This document shows, one piece after another, positions 30,149-33,504 of a DNA stretch of 33,504 nucleotides. Positions within the stretch are counted from its first letter, which is position 1. Each line of letters starts with the position of its first letter. The DNA lies in NCBI GenBank assembly GCA_040514265.1, contig JBEVCD010000015.1:1-33504 (forward strand), read 5' to 3'. The position numbers and the translations under genes were made by a program. Source of the DNA: WYZ-LMO2 sp040514265 (GTDB lineage Archaea; Halobacteriota; Archaeoglobi; Archaeoglobales; Archaeoglobaceae). The notes under the pieces were generated by a model. The model worked only from the letters and a program-made list of their open reading frames with translations, had not been told where the DNA came from and searched no databases.

Positions 30149-30718
30149 TCGACCCTCCGTTTTTGCGAGAGCTACGACTATCGCCGATTTCGAAGCTTCC
30201 CACAGCTTCCGTCCTATCTCGCTCGCGTAGCCGGCGTACTTGTGCTTTTCTCCTCTTCCCGTCGATAAAATGACTACGGCGTCGCTACTCGTGCCTGTGA
30301 AGTCATATCCGCAGCTTATCAGCGCGTGACTCTTCGCCTCCGTAATCGTGATTATTGCGTTGAGCATCGCAGCCCTCGTGAGCCTGGCGTCGATGACGGC
30401 TATCACGTTTATGGTCCCTATCCTCTCGTTGGGGTTCGAAACGCCGGCTGTTGCGAACACTGCGACTTCTGAACGTTGCTTCAGCGCGAAGTTTTCCACC
30501 GGCACAGCCGTGAGCATCGGAAAATACCTCCTCAAGCCGAGCCTCCTTGCGATTTTTCTGACGTACGAATCCTCATCTTCTATGAATTCCTTTACCGTGT
30601 GGTTGAACGCGCAATCCACGCGGCGCCAGCCGCCCATTATTCCCGTGCTGACACCGAAGAATTTTCCCTCGACGACGAGCGTATCGTCCTTAAGCCAGTA
30701 ACTGAACGGCTTCCGCAT
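30140..30718 (-). CDS. cbiZ: adenosylcobinamide amidohydrolase
   Basis: This 192-aa protein is CbiZ by GIMGGWRRVDCAFNHTV near 26-42, FATAGVSNPNE near 88, INVIAVIDARLTRAAMLNAIITITEAKSHAL near 105-135 and GTSSDAVVILSTG near 142-155. It removes the aminopropanol arm of adenosylcobinamide and some cobamides to give adenosylcobyric acid, letting archaea rebuild a preferred corrinoid. It follows BtuD with a 29-bp overlap, so salvage is tied to uptake. An amidating enzyme (CbiA type) is present elsewhere in the window. Confidence 0.92.
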   Translation of the reverse strand: MRKPFSYWLKDDTLVVEGKFFGVSTGIMGGWRRVDCAFNHTVKEFIEDEDSYVRKIARRLGLRRYFPMLTAVPVENFALKQRSEVAVFATAGVSNPNERIGTINVIAVIDARLTRAAMLNAIITITEAKSHALISCGYDFTGTSSDAVVILSTGRGEKHKYAGYASEIGRKLWEASKSAIVVALAKTEGRKI

Positions 30719-31892
30719 CGCACCTCACGACCCTCGCCAACCTTCTGAGCTCCGCGTAGATCTTCGCAGCCTCCTCTCCGGCGAAGTTCCTTGCTGCGAA
30801 GGGTTCCCTCTCCACGACTATCAACTTTCCGAGCTCGGCGGCTCTTTTTGCCGCGATCAAATTCTTTAAATTTCCCCTTCCGACGCTGAGGTTCGCGAGT
30901 ATCACGAAATCGCACTTCTCGATGATCTCCAGATTCTTCCTGTGGCTCTCCTCGCTCACCTCGCTGAATGGAGCCTCGCTTACGATCTCGCATCCGAGTT
31001 GCGAGGCGACCTCGAAGTCCGTGTCCAGAACGTTCACGACGCCCACCGAGACTCTGTAGCCTCTCTCTCTGAGCATCTGAATTACAGCCGCTCCGCTCCC
31101 TCCGCCGCAGATCACGTGGACGTGAATTCCGTTATCTGCATCGCCGCTCGTCGGGATGACGAAGACGTGCCTTCCGACCCTCCTGACGATCGCGTTTATG
31201 CCGTAAACGTCCCTCACGGACTCCTCGCTTATCACGTCGATCCCTCCGGCGTACCTCACGACGCCGTCTTTCAGCATTATCACCTTGTCGGCAAACGTCG
31301 CCGCTAAATTCACGTCGTGAACAGAAATCAGAGCTGAGCAACCCTCGTCGACCCTCTTCCTGACTATCCTCATTATCTCTATCTGAGCCGCCAGATCGAG
31401 ATGCGCCGTCGGCTCGTCGAGGAGCATGACCTTCGGCTGCTGTGCGAAGAGTCGAGCTAGTAGAACCTTCTGCTTCTCTCCCCCGCTCAGCTCGTCGAAC
31501 GTCCGGTCCTCGTATCCCGCCAGTCCGACCTCTTCAAGGGACCTCAACGCTATCTCGTAGTCCTCGCGCGACGCCCTCCTTATTCCGGTCATGTGAGGTG
31601 TTCTGCCGAGCAGAACAACGTCGATTACCCTCAACTTCGTCTCCGGCGTCTCCTGCGGCAGATAAGCTGCGACTCTCGCTACGTCCTCGAGTTCGATCCT
31701 TCTCCCGTCGAAGAGGACCACGCCCCTCTTCGGCTTCAGTATTCCGAAGACAGTCCGGAGCAGCGTGCTCTTGCCCGCTCCGTTCGGACCCAGAACGGCT
31801 GCGAGCTCACCCTCTTCGACTTCAAGACTAACACCCTTCAGCACCTTCCTGCTCCTCAGCTCCACTTCGACGTCGAGGACCTTCAGCCTCAT
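30690..31892 (-). CDS. btuD: corrinoid ABC transporter ATPase with C-terminal extension
   Basis: The product is 400 aa from ATG 31892, which overlaps the permease stop by 4 bp (ATGA). Walker A is GPNGAGKST (about residue 34), YLPQET (Q-loop, about 80), signature LSGGEKQK (about 135), Walker B VMLLDEPTA (about 155), and H-loop ISVHD. A tail of about 150 residues (255-400) is not part of the ATPase. It contains VHVICGGGSGAAVIQMLRERGYRVSVGVVN and DFVILANLSVGRGNL, a Rossmann-like domain seen in archaeal corrinoid importers but of unknown job. Context with cbiZ supports cobamide uptake over iron chelates. Confidence 0.9.
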   Translation of the reverse strand: MRLKVLDVEVELRSRKVLKGVSLEVEEGELAAVLGPNGAGKSTLLRTVFGILKPKRGVVLFDGRRIELEDVARVAAYLPQETPETKLRVIDVVLLGRTPHMTGIRRASREDYEIALRSLEEVGLAGYEDRTFDELSGGEKQKVLLARLFAQQPKVMLLDEPTAHLDLAAQIEIMRIVRKRVDEGCSALISVHDVNLAATFADKVIMLKDGVVRYAGGIDVISEESVRDVYGINAIVRRVGRHVFVIPTSGDADNGIHVHVICGGGSGAAVIQMLRERGYRVSVGVVNVLDTDFEVASQLGCEIVSEAPFSEVSEESHRKNLEIIEKCDFVILANLSVGRGNLKNLIAAKRAAELGKLIVVEREPFAARNFAGEEAAKIYAELRRLARVVRCDAEAVQLLA

Positions 31893-32806
31893 ATTCCTCT
31901 CCTCAGAACGTAAACGAAGAACGGGGAGCCTATCAGCGCCGTAAGTGCTCCAACCGGGAGTTCGCCGGTTGTGGCGGTTCTGGCTAAGACGTCGACTACC
32001 GGCATCAGCGTCATGCCGAAGATTAGCGACGCTGGTAGTAACCTCTGATGAGCTTCGCCGAAGATCAGGCGCATCGTGTGCGGAACTATTATCCCCACGA
32101 ATCCTATAACCCCGCAGCAGGCTACGCAAGCCGATGTGAGCAGCGAAACTACGGCGATTATCTCCTTTCTGAACCTGTCGACGTTAACCCCAACGGCTCT
32201 TGCATGCTCGTCGCCGAGGAGTATGGCGTTGAGGTTCCACGAGTTAGCAAGCAGATACGTAGCTCCGACAGCAAATGCTGTAGCGACTATCGTAACCTTC
32301 TCCCAGCTCGCCCTGGAAAAGCTCCCCATTATCCAGAAGAAGACCTCGTGCAAGCTGTTCTGGGAGAAGTAGACGACGAGTGTGGTCAATCCGGAGAGAA
32401 AAGACGCTACTGCTAAGCCCGCGAGCAGTATCGAATAGCTCTGACTGCCCCCTATTCTGTAGACGGCAAACACCGTGAGGAGGGAGGCGACGAAGGCTGC
32501 GAGCGTGAGGTTGAGTGTGGTTGCGTATCCGAGAGCTACGACCATCGCAGCTCCCACGCTTGCGCCGCTCGAAACTCCGAGGACGTAGGGATCGGCGAGG
32601 GGATTACGGAAAAAAGCCTGCATCGCGCACCCGCTTGCTGCAAGAGATGCGCCCACGAGCACGGCTAGGATGCACCTCGGAAGCCTACCCAGCATCAGCA
32701 GTTTGAGCGCGGATTCACTGTCCATCTCGAAGATATTCGCCGCTCCGGCGAGCAATTCCAGTGCGACGCTCGCAGCCAGCAGCGCGAACAGCAGAGCGAT
32801 CCGCAC
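31889..32806 (-). CDS. btuC: corrinoid ABC transporter permease (FecCD/BtuC family)
   Basis: This 305-aa protein has about ten hydrophobic helices and the family signs LPRCILAVLVGASLAASGCAMQAFFRNPLADPYVLGVSSGAS near 42-85, WIMGSF near 158, GFVGIIVPHTMRLIFG near 233-248, and PVGALTALIGSPFFVYVL at the end. The start is GTG. A TATA box about 25 bp upstream fits a leaderless start. The permease of an iron-siderophore importer looks alike; the corrinoid assignment rests on cbiZ beside it. No substrate-binding protein (BtuF) is present within the window. Confidence 0.88.
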   Translation of the reverse strand: MRIALLFALLAASVALELLAGAANIFEMDSESALKLLMLGRLPRCILAVLVGASLAASGCAMQAFFRNPLADPYVLGVSSGASVGAAMVVALGYATTLNLTLAAFVASLLTVFAVYRIGGSQSYSILLAGLAVASFLSGLTTLVVYFSQNSLHEVFFWIMGSFSRASWEKVTIVATAFAVGATYLLANSWNLNAILLGDEHARAVGVNVDRFRKEIIAVVSLLTSACVACCGVIGFVGIIVPHTMRLIFGEAHQRLLPASLIFGMTLMPVVDVLARTATTGELPVGALTALIGSPFFVYVLRRGI

Positions 32807-32826
32807 AAAGTTGCTTGAGTGAAAGT

Positions 32827-32835
32827 CAATTAAAC
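32827..32835 (-). promoter_or_regulatory. TATA box of btuC-btuD-cbiZ
   Basis: The minus strand reads GTTTAATTG, centred about 25 bp before the btuC GTG at 32806. No cobalamin riboswitch could be recognised, since there is no leader. Confidence 0.5.
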
Positions 32836-32859
32836 TTAACTATGGCTCGAATTCGTTAA

Positions 32860-32868
32860 CTTTATTTA
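32860..32868 (+). promoter_or_regulatory. TATA box of the secretion ATPase gene
   Basis: CTTTATTTA is centred about 31 bp before ATG 32895, which would leave a leader of about 5 nt. It is separate from the divergent btuC box. Confidence 0.45.
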
Positions 32869-32894
32869 GTATCGATCAGCACGTGATAACAACA

Positions 32895-33504
32895 ATGAGG
32901 TTTAGACTCCCGAAGCTAAGCAGAGAGGAGAGAACGGAGGAGTTGGAGGGTTACGAAGAGGAAGCACTCAAAGCCATCGAGGACGCTAAAAAGAGGAAGG
33001 AAATTCTGAAGAGCCGGGAAGAGAGAAAATTCGGTCGAAGGGTTCTGAAAGAGTACAGCGTCGAGGAGCACGGGGAACTGATAGAATACGAGCCACCCAG
33101 GGGCTGGAGGATCGTCGAAGACTACTGGGTCCTCGAACCTTACTGCAAGGTCTTCATAATATTTAACGAGGAGGAGCAAGAGTACCGCTACGTCGTCGCG
33201 GAACCGCGCCTCTCGCCGATAGAGGTTGAAATCTACGGTGAGATAAACCTGATCCTGCGAGATAAGCTCGAAAAAGACGTCGATGGGAAGCTCAGCAGGG
33301 AGGAGATCCTTAAGGAGAAGTTCGACGAGGTCGTCAGAGAGGTGGGGTTCGACCTCGACGACAGGAGCTACTACAAGATACTCTACTATGTGACCAGAGA
33401 CTTCCTCTTCTACGGCAGGATAACGGCTTTAATGCTCGACAAGATGCTGGAGGACATCTCCTGCAACGGCTACAGGAAGCCGATCTACGTCTTCCACAGG
33501 AACT
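32895..33504 (+). CDS. archaeal secretion/pilus ATPase (GspE/ArlI family), N-terminal part
   Basis: The gene starts at ATG 32895 and runs off the window after 203 codons with no stop. The charged N-terminus (MRFRLPKLSREERTEELEG) is followed by EYEPPRGWRIVEDYWVLEPYCKVFIIF near 60-90 and YRYVVAEPRLSPIEVEIYGEI near 95-118. It continues with YYVTRDFLFYGRITALMLDKMLEDISCNGYRKPIYVF, a late N-terminal motif of archaeal type II/IV secretion ATPases. The Walker boxes would lie beyond the end. Such ATPases drive archaeal pili or archaella with a TadC-like membrane partner, so a cluster probably continues to the right. Confidence 0.85.
   Translation, partial: MRFRLPKLSREERTEELEGYEEEALKAIEDAKKRKEILKSREERKFGRRVLKEYSVEEHGELIEYEPPRGWRIVEDYWVLEPYCKVFIIFNEEEQEYRYVVAEPRLSPIEVEIYGEINLILRDKLEKDVDGKLSREEILKEKFDEVVREVGFDLDDRSYYKILYYVTRDFLFYGRITALMLDKMLEDISCNGYRKPIYVFHRN

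Noticed and set aside
31893..32129. N-terminal extension of BtuD
   Set aside because: It runs through the btuC gene in another frame; ATG 31892 gives a normal ABC ATPase N-terminus.
32807..32894. Cobalamin riboswitch upstream of btuC
   Set aside because: The interval is 88 bp, shared by two divergent promoters, with no leader long enough and no B12-box-like sequence seen.
1..33504. CRISPR array, rRNA gene, replication origin or intact prophage
   Set aside because: No regularly spaced repeats, rRNA signatures, ORB-type repeats or phage structural genes were noticed on either strand.

Overview
The window is archaeal, and the gene set points to the Archaeoglobales, hyperthermophilic sulfate reducers related to methanogens. 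The evidence is DsrC (dissimilatory sulfite reduction), an MfnA-type decarboxylase (methanofuran/beta-alanine), TBP, transcription factor S, EF-1 alpha with S10, a tRNA-Ala with the G3:U70 identity pair, and TATA boxes often about 25 bp before start codons (leaderless mRNAs). The assignment rests on recognised protein families; no database was consulted. Genes are very tightly packed, mostly with 1-35 bp overlaps, and the longest gene-free stretch is the roughly 290 bp between the tRNA and dsrC.

Layout. 1-522: a possible transposase tail, tRNA-Ala(GGC), two copies of an 11-bp direct repeat and the dsrC promoter. 523-2528: dsrC, a convergent cbiA/dsrN-like amidase and a small acidic protein. 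2595-6148 (minus): one overlapping run, trmB-like regulator, PHP phosphoesterase, Nudix hydrolase, TFS, XRE-CBS regulator and a flippase-like membrane protein. 6199-11187 (plus, divergent from it by 50 bp): a three-gene envelope module of secreted anchored protein, RND/HAE3 transporter and coiled-coil membrane protein. 11165-12759: a half-length ferritin-like protein, TBP and a HAD phosphatase. 12746-15921 (minus): two tandem moeA paralogues sharing a 491-bp identical DNA tract, the most striking feature of the window. 15991-17644: an ABC-2 exporter. 17641-19254 (minus): EF-1 alpha and S10. 19355-21048: argC, then a RecA/KaiC-like gene carrying an apparent one-base frameshift. 21045-25423 (minus): mfnA, an unlisted 49-aa gene, hisC, an AK6-like kinase, ahcY and a small membrane protein. 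25469-28172 (plus): mobA, moaA, an alpha/beta hydrolase and a membrane protein. 28086-30114 (minus): wHTH regulator, DUF504 protein, BtpA-like protein and a divergent protein kinase. 30140-32806 (minus): btuC-btuD-cbiZ corrinoid uptake and salvage. 32895-end: the N-terminus of a secretion/pilus ATPase.

Themes. Molybdenum/tungsten cofactor synthesis (moaA, mobA, two moeA) and tetrapyrrole/corrinoid metabolism (cbiA, btuCD, cbiZ) recur, as expected for an organism rich in Mo/W enzymes, siroheme and corrinoids. Two divergent gene pairs (6148/6199 and 25423/25469) appear to share a single central TATA-like element. No CRISPR array, rRNA or intact insertion sequence was seen. I did not find a convincing wholly new system. 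The best candidates for something undescribed are the gene-converted moeA pair, the envelope module with a Met-rich secreted protein, the half-ferritin, and the 49-aa gene linked to mfnA and hisC.
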